Notes: a model not told the origin generated them from the sequence alone. Counted from the first letter of the stretch, positions 48,676 to 58,047 are shown. The stretch is DNA of 64,000 nucleotides from Nocardia terrae (GCF_009760405.1 NZ_WRPP01000003.1:124001-188000); one strand, 5' to 3'. A program made the numbers and translations.

Positions 48676-49347
48676 ATGACCGAGCAAGCAACCGAATCCG
48701 TCGAGACGCCCTTGCACCTGCAGGGCCGCGACGCCGTGATAGCCGCCGCCGCGCCGGAGGACTGGCGCGAGGGCGCGCCCGACTACCACCTGAGCAAGGA
48801 AGTGATTCCGGTCGAGCGCACCACCCAGCACGCGCCGGATTCCTTGGAGCACATCGTCGAAGAGCTCGTGAAGGTCTTCGAGATGGAGGTCTCGCACAAG
48901 AAGGATCCGGCCAAATGGGTCTCGCTCGTGGCCGAGCACTACCGCGGCCGGGTGAACGGCGGCCAGTGGCAGGACGCCGAGGAGTTCGCGCGCATCGGGT
49001 CCTACAACATCCTGATCGGCGAGAACCCCTTCTACGACGTGGAGGGCGAGAACTTCGAGTCCTCGCACAAGATCTTCCACACCGCGTTCCCGGGCGGCTT
49101 CTTCTGGGAGGTGCTCGAGGTGCTGGCCGGCCCGCCGACCGTCACCTTCAAGTGGCGCCACTGGGGCCGCTACGAGGGTGAGTACAAGGGCCACCAGCCC
49201 ACCGGCGAACTGATCGAGATGACCGGCATCACCATCGCCAAGGTCTCCGAGGACCTGCGCATCCTCGAACTCGAGCACTTCTACGACAACAACAAGCTGC
49301 TCGGCCCGCTGGCGCACGGCTGCCCGGTGCAGCACTCCGCGAACTAG
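48676..49347 (+). CDS. SnoaL-like protein related to plant pathogen-related protein
   Basis: 223 aa. From memory, the segments GSYNILIGENPFYDVEGENF, ESSHKIFHTAFPGGFFWEVL, WRHWGRYEGEYKGHQPTGE and IEMTGITIAKVSEDLRI line up along their length with barley/Arabidopsis pathogen-related protein (GYNAF, TAFPRGFAIEVL, FRHWGYMEGPFKGHPP). The fold is a SnoaL-like cone; catalytic role unknown. ATG 48676 has GAGGC upstream. Monocistronic, divergent from the MFS operon. Confidence 0.75.
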   Translation: MTEQATESVETPLHLQGRDAVIAAAAPEDWREGAPDYHLSKEVIPVERTTQHAPDSLEHIVEELVKVFEMEVSHKKDPAKWVSLVAEHYRGRVNGGQWQDAEEFARIGSYNILIGENPFYDVEGENFESSHKIFHTAFPGGFFWEVLEVLAGPPTVTFKWRHWGRYEGEYKGHQPTGELIEMTGITIAKVSEDLRILELEHFYDNNKLLGPLAHGCPVQHSAN

Positions 49348-49377
49348 CGACTCCCCCAACGCGTTTGCCACCCCGGG

Positions 49378-49406
49378 CCCCGATCCCTCGTCTCACACGA
49401 TCGGGG
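49378..49406 (+). terminator. Terminator after the pathogen-related-like gene
   Basis: CCCCGATC and GATCGGGG pair over 8 bp with a 13-nt loop and are followed by TTCCTTCG, 30 nt past the stop. Confidence 0.55.
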
Positions 49407-49514
49407 TTCCTTCGCGTTCGCGGCACCACATCTCCGATGCGCCACGACACGACCGCAACCGCTCTGCGGGTCATCCCGCGCCGGGGCGACGGGTCGGCGT
49501 TAGAGTCGGGCGCG

Positions 49515-50810
49515 ATGAGTAACCGCAGGTACACCCTATTCGCCGCCGCGGCGATGGCGGCGAGCCTGGCCGCATTCTCCGGTGCGGCCTTCGGACCGCT
49601 GTCGAGTACGGCGACGGCCCAACCGTCCACGACGACAACGCCGTTCACGACGCCCAATACCGACAGCTGCCCGAACAAGACCGCGCCGCCCCCGCCCATC
49701 GACACCTCCGAGGTGCCCGAGCCAGGGACCACCGCCCCGGCGGCCCTGCCGATTCCGGATTCGCCGGTCGGGGGCAAGCAGTTGGGCGGCTGCGGGGTGA
49801 TTCTCCCGTCGGGCGCCGGTGCGCTACCGGAGGGGATTTCGGCCACCGCGTGGGAGGTGGCCGATCTCGATACCGGAAAGGTGATCGCCGCCAAGGATCC
49901 ACACGGGCGGTATCGACCGGCCTCCACCATCAAGGTGCTGCTGGCGTCGGTCGCGATCCCGGCGCTGGACCTGAACAAGACGGTGATCGGCACCCAGGAC
50001 GACGCCAATGCCGACGGGACCAGGGTCGGGATCGGAGCGGGCGGGCAGTACACCAACAAGCAACTGTTCCAGGCACTGATCATGGCTTCCGGAAACGACG
50101 CCGCGCACGCCATCGCGACCCAGCTGGGCGGGATGGACGCCACGGTCGCGAAGATGAACGCGCTCGCGAAGAAGTTGCAGGCGTTGGACACTCGTGCCGC
50201 CACCCCGTCCGGGCTGGATGGTCCTGGCATGAGCATCTCGGCCTACGATCTGGCGCTGCTGTTCCGGCACGCCATGACGCTGCCGCTGTTCGCGGAGCTC
50301 ATCCACACCGAGCAGGTGGACTTCCCCGGCTTCCCGGCGGATCCGAAGAACCCCGACGACAAGGATCATCCGGGCTTCCCCATCGCCAACGACAACCACC
50401 TGCTCTACGAGTACGACGGCGCGATCGGCGGTAAGACCGGCTACACCGACGACGCCCGGCAGACCTTCGTGGCGGCCGCCGCGCGCAACGGGCATCGGTA
50501 TGTGGTGACGCTGCTGAAGGCGGACGTGCGACCGTTCCGGCCGTGGGAGCAGGCGGCCAAGCTGCTCGACTACGCCTTCGCGCTGCCCGCCGGTGCGAGC
50601 GTCGGGACCATGCCGGACGAGTCGGCCAAGACGCCCACTTCGTCTGTGGCACTGGCCAGTCCGCCGGCGGCGAGCACGGACGCGGAGCCCTCGGCGGATT
50701 CGAGTCCGGCGTCGAAGAACGACAGCCTGCGGACCACCCTCATGGTCGGCGGCGTGATCCTGGTGGTGGCGCTGCTGCTGGGTGCGCGCCGCCTGAGCCG
50801 TCGCCGCTGA
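49515..50810 (+). CDS. dacB: D-alanyl-D-alanine carboxypeptidase (DacB1-like), membrane-anchored
   Basis: 431 aa. Signal peptide ending ATAQP, Pro/Thr-rich spacer, then penicillin-binding domain with STIK (RPASTIKVLLA), SGN (MASGNDAAHA) and KTG (GGKTGYTDDAR) boxes. A C-terminal membrane helix (MVGGVILVVALLLGARR) anchors it outside the membrane. It trims the terminal D-Ala of peptidoglycan stem peptides. Resembles Rv3330 in layout and position relative to YihY and trpS. Confidence 0.93.
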   Translation: MSNRRYTLFAAAAMAASLAAFSGAAFGPLSSTATAQPSTTTTPFTTPNTDSCPNKTAPPPPIDTSEVPEPGTTAPAALPIPDSPVGGKQLGGCGVILPSGAGALPEGISATAWEVADLDTGKVIAAKDPHGRYRPASTIKVLLASVAIPALDLNKTVIGTQDDANADGTRVGIGAGGQYTNKQLFQALIMASGNDAAHAIATQLGGMDATVAKMNALAKKLQALDTRAATPSGLDGPGMSISAYDLALLFRHAMTLPLFAELIHTEQVDFPGFPADPKNPDDKDHPGFPIANDNHLLYEYDGAIGGKTGYTDDARQTFVAAAARNGHRYVVTLLKADVRPFRPWEQAAKLLDYAFALPAGASVGTMPDESAKTPTSSVALASPPAASTDAEPSADSSPASKNDSLRTTLMVGGVILVVALLLGARRLSRRR

Positions 50811-50814
50811 CCTG

Positions 50815-51843
50815 CTATCGGCGGCGGCGCAACAGCGAAAGCGCCGTCGCCGCAAGGGCTCCCGCACCGAACAGGGCCGCGCCGGTGCCCGCCGAGAATT
50901 CGGCCATGGTCGAGCGCGGCCGGATGACGGCCGGGGCCGGGGGCGGAATATCCGCGGGGACTTCGTTTTCCGAGGCGGTCGCGGCCCAGGCGGTGGCGAA
51001 GAGAATGATGCGGGCGGTGAAGTAGCTGAAGACCATCAGGCCGATGATGGGCCCGAAGACCGCGCCGGCGGGACCGTTGATCACCGATTTCAGCAGGATC
51101 GAGGCCAGCTGTTTGAAGACCTCGAAGATGATCGCCGCGATCAGCGCCGCCCGCGCCGCGCTGCGGAAGGTCACCGGGTAGCGCGGCATGCGCGCGATGA
51201 TCCACACGAACACGGCCCAGTTGGCCAGGATGGCCAGCAGCAGTGCCGCGACCGCGAGGAGTACCTTCGCCCACGTCGTCTCGTGGACGTGCAAGCGGTT
51301 CAGCGCCGTGGTGATCAGGCCGCTGGAGGCCACCACGGACAGTCCGATCGAGACATTGATGGCCACGAACAACCCGATCATGGCCAGCAGGTCGGAGCCC
51401 TTGGTGACGAACCAGTTCCGCTCCTTGAACGGCTGGTCCCACTGCTCGGTGAGCGCGGCGCGCAGGTTGGCGATCCAGCCGAGCCCGGCGTACAGGCCGG
51501 TGACCAGACCGATGGTGCCCACGCCCGCGCGCGACTCCACCGCCTGGTGGATCAGATCGTTGATCTGACCGCCCGCCGAGCCCGGAATGTTCTCCACGAT
51601 CTTGTTCTGGATCTCGGTGAGCAGCTGCGGGTTTCGCGACAGCACGAAGCCCGCCACCGCGAAACCCACCATCAGCAGCGGAAACAGCGCCAGGACGGTG
51701 AAGTAGGTGATGCCCGCGGCGTAGTAGTCACCGCGCTGGCGCTGATAGCGCCCGCCGGCCCGCACCACATGATCCAGCCAGGGGCGGCGCTGGATCTGCC
51801 CTTCGATCCAGGCCTTGACGTTTCCGACGACCTTCCCGAACAC
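50815..51843 (-). CDS. YihY/BrkB-family inner membrane protein
   Basis: 342 aa, five to six membrane helices. Family hallmarks: GDYYAAGITYFTVLALFPL, GLGWIANLRAALTEQWDQP and VINGPAGAVFGPIIGLMVF. GTG 51843 is chosen because GGAGGT lies 8 nt before; upstream GTGs at 51849 and 51870 are alternatives. It lies just downstream of trpS, as Rv3335c does of Rv3336c. Transport function is suggested for the family but not settled. Confidence 0.9.
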   Translation of the reverse strand: MFGKVVGNVKAWIEGQIQRRPWLDHVVRAGGRYQRQRGDYYAAGITYFTVLALFPLLMVGFAVAGFVLSRNPQLLTEIQNKIVENIPGSAGGQINDLIHQAVESRAGVGTIGLVTGLYAGLGWIANLRAALTEQWDQPFKERNWFVTKGSDLLAMIGLFVAINVSIGLSVVASSGLITTALNRLHVHETTWAKVLLAVAALLLAILANWAVFVWIIARMPRYPVTFRSAARAALIAAIIFEVFKQLASILLKSVINGPAGAVFGPIIGLMVFSYFTARIILFATAWAATASENEVPADIPPPAPAVIRPRSTMAEFSAGTGAALFGAGALAATALSLLRRRR

Positions 51844-51884
51844 CGCCACCCACCTCCGCACGCTCGTCACGCGCGGCTACCGGG

Positions 51885-52910
51885 TCAGCGAGCGAGGAAG
51901 CCCACCCGGTCGTACACCTGCGCGAGAGTCTTCCCGGCGACCTCCCGCGCCCGCTCGGCTCCGGCGGCGAGGACACGATCGAGTTCACCCTGGTCAGACA
52001 TGTATTCTTGCACCTTCGTCCGCAGCGGGGTGACGAACTCGACCAGCGCGTCGGCGGTGTCGGACTTCAAATCACCGTAGCCCTTGCCGACGTAGTCCTG
52101 TTCCAGCGTGACCACCGGCGTGCCGGTGAGCGAGCTCAGGATGACGAGCAGGTTGCTGACGCCCGCCTTGGTCTCCGGGTCGTAGCGGATCTCGCGCTCG
52201 GTGTCGGTGACCGCGGAGCGGATCTTCTTGGCCGAGACCTTGGGGTCGTCGAGCAGGTTGAGCAGGCCGGCGTCGCTGGTGGCGGACTTGCTCATCTTCG
52301 AGGTCGGATCCTGCAGGTCGTAGATCTTGGCGGTGCCGGTCACGATGTGCGGCTCGGGCACCACGAAGGTCTTCTTGTAGCGAGTGTTGAACCGCTGCGC
52401 CAGGTTTCGGGTCAGCTCCAGGTGCTGACGCTGGTCCTCGCCGACCGGCACCAGCTGGGCGCGGTAGAGCAGGATGTCGGCGGCCATCAGCACCGGGTAG
52501 GTGAACAGGCCCACGGTCGCGTTGTCCGCGCCCTGCTTGACCGACTTGTCCTTGAACTGGGTCATCCGGCTGGCCTCGCCGAAGCCGGTGATGCAGTTCA
52601 GCACCCACGCCAACTCGGCGTGCTCTGGCACCTGGGACTGCACGAACAGCGTGGACTTCTTGGGGTCCAGGCCCAGAGCCAGCAGCTGGGCGGCCGAGAC
52701 CCGGGTCCGCTTGCGCAGCTCCTTGGGGTCCTGCGGCACGGTGATGGCGTGCAGGTCCGGGATGAAGTAGAAGGCGTCGTAGTCCTCCTGCAGACCCACC
52801 CAATACTGCAGCGCGCCAAGGTAGTTGCCGAGGTGGAAGGAATCGCTGGTGGGCTGGATTCCGGACAGTACCCGCTGCTTACGCTCAGCGGTCGGCTCAG
52901 GACTCGACAT
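51885..52910 (-). CDS. trpS: Tryptophanyl-tRNA synthetase
   Basis: 341 aa, bacterial class Ic enzyme. HIGH-like motif FHLGNYLGAL within GIQPTSDSFHLGN, KMSKS in SKMSKSATSD, and GEDQRQHLELTRNLA. Charges tRNA-Trp. Complete, ATG start, upstream of the YihY gene. Confidence 0.97.
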   Translation of the reverse strand: MSSPEPTAERKQRVLSGIQPTSDSFHLGNYLGALQYWVGLQEDYDAFYFIPDLHAITVPQDPKELRKRTRVSAAQLLALGLDPKKSTLFVQSQVPEHAELAWVLNCITGFGEASRMTQFKDKSVKQGADNATVGLFTYPVLMAADILLYRAQLVPVGEDQRQHLELTRNLAQRFNTRYKKTFVVPEPHIVTGTAKIYDLQDPTSKMSKSATSDAGLLNLLDDPKVSAKKIRSAVTDTEREIRYDPETKAGVSNLLVILSSLTGTPVVTLEQDYVGKGYGDLKSDTADALVEFVTPLRTKVQEYMSDQGELDRVLAAGAERAREVAGKTLAQVYDRVGFLAR

Positions 52911-52931
52911 GCCCTGATCTTCGCATGTCGG

Positions 52932-53897
52932 CTAGGCCGAATTGCGATCCACCCAGTTGAGCGGATCCACGCCCGGCATGCTGGGGCGGCCGGAGCCGAC
53001 CAGCTGTTGTTCGCGGCGGGTGACCAGCTTGTAGAGGGGGTAGCTGGGGCCGGTCATGGGGGTCGCGAGCGGGTTGCCGACCAGCGGCGGGGAGAGGTGG
53101 GCGGTGCGGATGGCGCGGGCCAGGCCGCGGTAGGCGGCCTCCTCGCGCAGGCCCCAGCGCAGCTCGTACATGTCGCGGATGCGCTTGGGCAGGCTGCCCT
53201 GGACCAGCAGGGAGAAGCCGGTCAGGGCCTGCTGCACGGGCATCGGGAGCGGGTGGGCGACGCGCTGGCCCATGAGATACGAGCCGACCAGTCTGGCCTC
53301 GTCGGTGAGGAAGGGCTCGTCCGAGGCCAGGTAGCCGTCGAAGTAATCACGGAACTCGCGGTAGGTGTAGGGCGCGGCGCTGCGCGGCATGCCGAACAGT
53401 TCGCCCCAGCGCACGTAATCCTGGTACAGCCCTTCGCGTTCGGTCGGGGTGAGGCGGCGGACCAGCAGATCGTGCATGACCTCGGCGGAGTCGAAGGTGA
53501 AGGCCATGGTCATGAACATCAGGTGCGGGTCGTCGGCGGAGTAGTGGGTGCCCGCCGGGTTCGCCGCGCCCGCGTTCTCGGGCAGCACCCCGTCGACGGG
53601 GGCGTGCCGCTTGCGGGTGAAGGCCCGGGCGCGATCGGCCTCGTCCCGGGTGCCGAGGGAGACGGCCTCGAACAGCCGGCCGGTGAGCGCGAGCCGGGTG
53701 TAGGGGGTGGTCCGATGCTGCGTGTTCTCGGCGGTTCCGACATAGAGCAGCGGATGCACCGCCCCGATCACCAGGGCCCGCTGGCCGTAGGTGAGTCCGA
53801 CCGCGCGCTTGCGCATGACCCGGCGGATCATCGAGTCGTCGGAGAAATAGCCGCTCTGAGCTGCCGAATAGCCAGAACGGGCCGCGCGTGCAGGCAT
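52932..53897 (-). CDS. MpaB-family (DUF2236) oxygenase-like protein
   Basis: 321 aa. The DUF2236 region includes GAVHPLLYVG, HLMFMTMAFTFDSAEVMHD and FRDYFDGYLASDEPFLTDEA. The family contains haem-dependent latex-clearing-type oxygenases and MpaB; some members bind a b-type haem through a conserved His. Here His in AVHPLL and MTMAFTF-adjacent residues fit loosely. ATG 53897 has GGGAGG 7 nt upstream. A TetR gene is divergent from it, with an operator-like repeat between. Confidence 0.85.
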   Translation of the reverse strand: MPARAARSGYSAAQSGYFSDDSMIRRVMRKRAVGLTYGQRALVIGAVHPLLYVGTAENTQHRTTPYTRLALTGRLFEAVSLGTRDEADRARAFTRKRHAPVDGVLPENAGAANPAGTHYSADDPHLMFMTMAFTFDSAEVMHDLLVRRLTPTEREGLYQDYVRWGELFGMPRSAAPYTYREFRDYFDGYLASDEPFLTDEARLVGSYLMGQRVAHPLPMPVQQALTGFSLLVQGSLPKRIRDMYELRWGLREEAAYRGLARAIRTAHLSPPLVGNPLATPMTGPSYPLYKLVTRREQQLVGSGRPSMPGVDPLNWVDRNSA

Positions 53898-53960
53898 CGT
53901 TGCCTCCCGGGTTATGTGACGCGTACCACCGCATCTGGAAACAGAGTCCCCCAGATCGCG

Positions 53961-54005
53961 GATTCTGGCAAGACCTACTACCAGAATCGCGGCCGTGCCA
54001 GAATC
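53961..54005. promoter_or_regulatory. Operator-like repeats between the MpaB-like and TetR genes
   Basis: GATTCTGG (53961-53968) and CCAGAATC (53981-53988) are exact inverted repeats; CCAGAATC occurs again at 53998-54005. The site precedes the TetR start at 54011 and lies 64-108 nt upstream of the MpaB-like start, so TetR probably controls both genes. Confidence 0.6.
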
Positions 54006-54010
54006 GGTTC

Positions 54011-54697
54011 GTGACCGGGCAACGGACCTACGGCGGCGTGTCCGCCGACGAGCGCCGCACACAGCGCCGCGCCGCCCTGCTCGACGCCGCCCTCGACATC
54101 CTCGGTGCCCAGGGCATCGACAAGCTCACCGTCTCCGCGCTGTGCTCGGGCGCGAGCCTCAACGAGCGCTACTACTACGAGAACTTCGACGGCCGCGACG
54201 CCGTGCTGTCGGCGCTGTTCGACACCATCGCCGAGGAACTGGCCGCCGCGCTGCTCGCGGCCGTCACCACCGCCGCCGACGACCCGCGGACCAAGGCCCA
54301 CGCCGCCATCACCGCCGGCATCGGCGTCCTCACCGAGGATCCCCGCAAGGCCCGGGTCGCCCTGCTGATCAGCTCAGCCACCCCCGAACTACGCACCCGC
54401 ACAACCCATACCATCAAGGCCTTCGCGAATCTCGTTGCCGCCGAGGGCATCGACTTCTACGGCCTCACCGAGGCCGAGCCGAGCCCCGTGATCGGTTTCC
54501 GCGCAACCTATCTGGTCGGCGGACTGGTGCAGACCCTCACCGCGTGGCTGCAGGGCGACCTGCCCATGACCCGCGACGAACTCATCGACGCCACCACCGA
54601 CGTCTTCGTGCTGCTGGGCGAGGATCTGGCCCGGGAGATCGGGGCGTCTCAGCGTTCCACGGCGAGCAGCGCGGCGCCGTCACCGGATTCGACATAG
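54011..54697 (+). CDS. TetR-family transcriptional regulator
   Basis: 228 aa. HTH at residues ~17-60: ERRTQRRAALLDAALDILGA, then TVSALCSGASLNERYYYENF. C-terminal ligand domain FRATYLVGGLVQTLTAWL. GTG start chosen by domain position. Its 3' end overlaps the convergent beta-propeller gene by 49 nt, so transcripts would be antisense there. Confidence 0.9.
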   Translation: MTGQRTYGGVSADERRTQRRAALLDAALDILGAQGIDKLTVSALCSGASLNERYYYENFDGRDAVLSALFDTIAEELAAALLAAVTTAADDPRTKAHAAITAGIGVLTEDPRKARVALLISSATPELRTRTTHTIKAFANLVAAEGIDFYGLTEAEPSPVIGFRATYLVGGLVQTLTAWLQGDLPMTRDELIDATTDVFVLLGEDLAREIGASQRSTASSAAPSPDST

Positions 54698-55770
54698 CAG
54701 TGGGTGTCGCCCACGGCGAAGGGCACCGTGGCGCCGTCCACGTCCGGAATCGCCCGCATCCAGCGGACCTTGCTGGTGTGCGGGTCGATGGCGCGCAGGG
54801 CTCCGGCGGCCAGTAGGTAGACCGCACCGGTCACCGCATAACCGCCCGCTTTGAACTCTTTGTCCCGGTCGGACACGGTGAGACTCCACAGCGGCGCGAC
54901 GTCCCCGCCGGGGCGCATGGCGTGCAGCTTCGAGCCGTCACACAGGTAGTAGGTGTCGCCCGCGCCGAACAGGGTGTCGGCCGGATAGCTCAGGGCGGGC
55001 GTGTTCCACAGGGCCGCACCGGTGTTCGGGTCCAGGCCGGAGATGACGTGCGCTCCGTCGGTGGCCAGCACGGCTCCGCCGACCAGTCCGGATTCGATGG
55101 TGGTGGCGGACACGCTCGAATCACCGGCGCGGGACCAGACGGTGGCGCCGGTCCCGGCATCGAGGGCCGTGAGATCGCCGCCGCTGCCGGGACTCTGGCT
55201 GTAGACGAGCGATCCGGCGTCGGGAACGTACAGTCCCTCCGCGTCGCAGGGCACCTGCCATCGCACGGTTCTGGTCCGCGTGTCCACGGCCCACGCTTCC
55301 CGCGTGCCGTTGCCGGGACCGGACGCGACCGCGTACAGCACCCCGTCCCGGACTCCGAACACACCGGCGAGGGTGACGCCCTCGGGTGCGTCGAAGACCC
55401 ACTTCCGTTCCCCCGACACCGAATCCACCGCCACGGCGCGCTGCACGGGTGCGTCGGGTTCGGTCCCGCAGACCACGAAGGCGTGGTCCCAGGTGCAGGA
55501 CCGACGGCCGATTCCCGGGGTCGCGATCGGCAGCCGCCACAGTTCGCGCCCGGTTCTGCCTTCCAACCCGGTCAGCCCCGCGTCGGTTTCGACCATGACC
55601 GTGCCGGTCCCGTACCGCACTCCCCGGATGCCGCCGTCGACCGGATGCTCCCAGGCGATGGTCCCCGAGGCCGCGGTCCGCACCGCCGCCCGCGGTGCCG
55701 CGCAGGCCGCCGCGGCGCCCGCCGCGATGAGAATCGCCGCGTCCCGCAACACTTTTCGACGATCGATCAA
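54649..55770 (-). CDS. PQQ-like beta-propeller lipoprotein
   Basis: 373 aa. Signal MIDRRKVLRDAAILIAAG with twin Arg, then lipobox AAAACAAP. Repeated blades such as VAVDSVSGERKWVFDAP, AWAVDTRTRTVRWQVPC, LTALDAGTGATVWSRAG, SGLDPNTGAALWNTP and RAIDPHTSKVRWMRAI each end in the W of the PQQ/BamB-like repeat (at least five). Surface-anchored propeller, no enzyme motif. Start is an apparent TTG after GGGTAGG, which is less certain than the rest. Confidence 0.85.
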   Translation of the reverse strand: MIDRRKVLRDAAILIAAGAAAACAAPRAAVRTAASGTIAWEHPVDGGIRGVRYGTGTVMVETDAGLTGLEGRTGRELWRLPIATPGIGRRSCTWDHAFVVCGTEPDAPVQRAVAVDSVSGERKWVFDAPEGVTLAGVFGVRDGVLYAVASGPGNGTREAWAVDTRTRTVRWQVPCDAEGLYVPDAGSLVYSQSPGSGGDLTALDAGTGATVWSRAGDSSVSATTIESGLVGGAVLATDGAHVISGLDPNTGAALWNTPALSYPADTLFGAGDTYYLCDGSKLHAMRPGGDVAPLWSLTVSDRDKEFKAGGYAVTGAVYLLAAGALRAIDPHTSKVRWMRAIPDVDGATVPFAVGDTHCYVESGDGAALLAVER

Positions 55771-55838
55771 CGCCTACCCCACTCACTTGACACACTGTCG
55801 CCGACTATAGGGGTAAGCGGCCTCTCTCAAATACAAAA

Positions 55839-55870
55839 CCGCCCGGCCTTTCCGAAGAAAGGCCGGGCGG
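55839..55870. terminator. Strong terminator at the phospholipase gene end
   Basis: CCGCCCGGCCTTTC-CGAA-GAAAGGCCGGGCGG, perfect 14-bp stem and 4-nt loop, 15 nt past the minus-strand stop at 55885. AAAAC precedes it, giving a U-rich tail on the minus strand. Confidence 0.88.
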
Positions 55871-55884
55871 CTCGTGAAACGGAA

Positions 55885-57468
55885 TCAGCTCGCGGCGCCG
55901 GTCTTCGGGTCGAGCTGCAGCGCGGGCTGCGCGGTCGCCTTGAAGTCGAACATGGCGTCCAGGGTGCCGGCCTTCTCGTCGAAGGAGTCGTCGCCGATAC
56001 GGCCGGTCTTCCAGTTGTCCTCGATGAACTTCAGCACCGAAGCCTGATCGGTCACGCCGTGGTCGACGAAGTTGGCCTTGGCGTAGGGCGAGACGACCAG
56101 CAGCGGCACGCGCTGGCCGTAGCCGCAACGACCCTGGTACTTGGCCGGATTCGCCTTGGCGTCACCGCAGGCGCCGGGACCGCTGTAGCCGTCCTGCTCG
56201 GAGGCGGAGTTCATGACCAGCTTCGGGGCCACGTGGTCGTACCAGCCGTCGGAGTCGTCGTAGGCGATGACGACCGCGGTGTCCTTCCACTCCGGCAGTT
56301 TCTGCAGGTGGTTCATGGTCTCCACGAGGAACTGCTGCTCGTCCAGCGGGTCCGAGTAGGCGGCGTGGCCGTCCTGGTAGCCCGCGGCCTTGAGGTAGCT
56401 GACGGCGGGCATGTTGCCCTTGTCCGCGGCGGCCCAGAAGTCGCTCAGGTCGTACTGGTGATTGGCCTGATCGTCGTGACCGATCTTGTCGACCGAGGTC
56501 GGCGGCAGGTGGTGCGGGTTGGCCGTCGACGGGTAGTACTGGAACGGCTCGTGGTGCGGGATGTAGTCGCCCTTGGTCGACCACGCCTTGTCACCGGTCT
56601 TGCCGGTGCCACCGAGCGCGACTCCGACATTGTGGGTGGCGCCGCAGACAGCCTTGCCGTCCTTGGTGTCGGTCGGCTTGAAACCGCCCTCGAACCAGCC
56701 CCAGCTGATGTTCTTCTTGTTCAGCAGGTCACCGATGTTCTGGCCGCTCATCTGCACCTGGTCACGGTCGGAGCAGTCGTCGCCATACGGCTGCGCGTCG
56801 TTGATCAGGGTGTTGTCGACCACGTTGTCGGACGGGAACGGCTTGCCCGCGGGCATGAACTGCTTTGTCACACCGTGGGTCTGGCCCGCGACCAGGTTCA
56901 GCGCACCGACCGCGGACGGGCCGAACGTGCTGGTCCACGAGTTGTCGCTCATGGCGTAGTGCTGCGCGTAGTTCCACATCGCGGTCACCGAATTGCCGTC
57001 GTAGTAGCCCATCACCAGGCCCTGCGGGCCGTAGGTCGGCGGCTTGCAGGACTTGCCCTCCGACACGTTGGTGTGCTCGACGAACTGGTCCATCTTGCCG
57101 CCGTTGAGGGCGAGCTGCTCGTCCTTGTACTCGTGGTCCTGGTCGCAGGTGATCTGCTGATCCGGGCCGCCGAGGCGCACGGGCTGGGCCTTGTTCGGGT
57201 TCTTGGTGAGCAGGTCCGGCGTGAGGCCGTCCACCTTCGGCGTGTTCGCCGCGGCGGTGAACTTGGTGCCGTCGGTGTTGGCCGCGTTCGGGTAGGTGCC
57301 GAAGTAGTGATCGAAGGAGACGTTCTCCTGGAAGATCACCACCACGTGCTTGATCGGGGTCGTGGTGTCGGCATCCGCACCGGCCTTGTCGGACGACGAC
57401 GAGCACGCGGAGGCGCTCAGCGCGACCAACGCGGCGAACGCGGCGGCCGCCCTGCTTCGTTTACGCAT
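55885..57468 (-). CDS. Lipoprotein phosphoesterase of the phospholipase C / AcpA family
   Basis: 527 aa. Lipoprotein signal with lipobox SASAC. Phosphoesterase domain: IKHVVVIFQENVSFDHYFGT (metal and nucleophile region near the N-terminus), NSWTSTFGPSAVGALNLVAG, and VIAYDDSDGWYDHV with GYGQRVPLLVVSPYAK. Members hydrolyse phosphatidylcholine or phosphate monoesters outside the cell; some are virulence factors in mycobacteria. Substrate cannot be fixed. It stands alone with a strong terminator. Confidence 0.9.
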   Translation of the reverse strand: MRKRSRAAAAFAALVALSASACSSSSDKAGADADTTTPIKHVVVIFQENVSFDHYFGTYPNAANTDGTKFTAAANTPKVDGLTPDLLTKNPNKAQPVRLGGPDQQITCDQDHEYKDEQLALNGGKMDQFVEHTNVSEGKSCKPPTYGPQGLVMGYYDGNSVTAMWNYAQHYAMSDNSWTSTFGPSAVGALNLVAGQTHGVTKQFMPAGKPFPSDNVVDNTLINDAQPYGDDCSDRDQVQMSGQNIGDLLNKKNISWGWFEGGFKPTDTKDGKAVCGATHNVGVALGGTGKTGDKAWSTKGDYIPHHEPFQYYPSTANPHHLPPTSVDKIGHDDQANHQYDLSDFWAAADKGNMPAVSYLKAAGYQDGHAAYSDPLDEQQFLVETMNHLQKLPEWKDTAVVIAYDDSDGWYDHVAPKLVMNSASEQDGYSGPGACGDAKANPAKYQGRCGYGQRVPLLVVSPYAKANFVDHGVTDQASVLKFIEDNWKTGRIGDDSFDEKAGTLDAMFDFKATAQPALQLDPKTGAAS

Positions 57469-57539
57469 AGCGAGACCTTTGCAGTGTCTGTGACATGTTG
57501 GTTCGACCGCAGGTTAACTGCTGGAGAAACTCCGGTGAA

Positions 57540-58046
57540 TCACATCTTCCGCGTTTCGGGGTCCAAAGTGAGGGGTACGACCGGCAATCCGGGCGGGGTG
57601 GCGTCCTGCAACACCACCCGGAAGGGGATGCCGCGCTTGTCCCAGCTCGCCGCGGCATCGGTCATGGCCTCGGCGAACCAGGCCCGCTCCCCCGGCTCCC
57701 GATCGAGCATGAGCGCCGCATTGCGCACGACCACCACGTAACCCATTGCCGCCTCGACGAATTCATCGAGGTCCCGCAGGCATTCGTCGAAGGCGTCCTT
57801 GTTCTCCCCGAAGTAGTAGGGGAATTGGAACGCGGCCGCGAACTCGTCGAAAAGCTCGGCGACCGTACGCATCTTGCGCCCGCGCACCTCGCGGGAGAGA
57901 TAGCCCTCCGGAATCCGGTAACGGACGCCGGAGAATTCGGCCGCGCCGATGGGCAGCACACCCAGCACCGGGACGTCGGCCCGGCGCTGGGTGACATCGT
58001 CGGCCGGGGCGGAGAGGAACTGCGACAGCGGCATCGGCTCGGTCAT
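57540..58046 (-). CDS. Barstar-family RNase inhibitor
   Basis: 168 aa. The barstar core FPYYFGENKDAFDECLRDLD carries the Asp-rich helix that plugs RNase active sites, preceded by TVAELFDEFAAAFQ and followed by YVVVVRNAALML. The N-terminal ~80 residues and ~40 C-terminal ones are extra relative to the 90-aa barstar. It lies 1 nt after the RNase gene, as immunity or antitoxin genes do. Cytoplasmic. Confidence 0.85.
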   Translation of the reverse strand: MTEPMPLSQFLSAPADDVTQRRADVPVLGVLPIGAAEFSGVRYRIPEGYLSREVRGRKMRTVAELFDEFAAAFQFPYYFGENKDAFDECLRDLDEFVEAAMGYVVVVRNAALMLDREPGERAWFAEAMTDAAASWDKRGIPFRVVLQDATPPGLPVVPLTLDPETRKM

Positions 58047-58047
58047 C

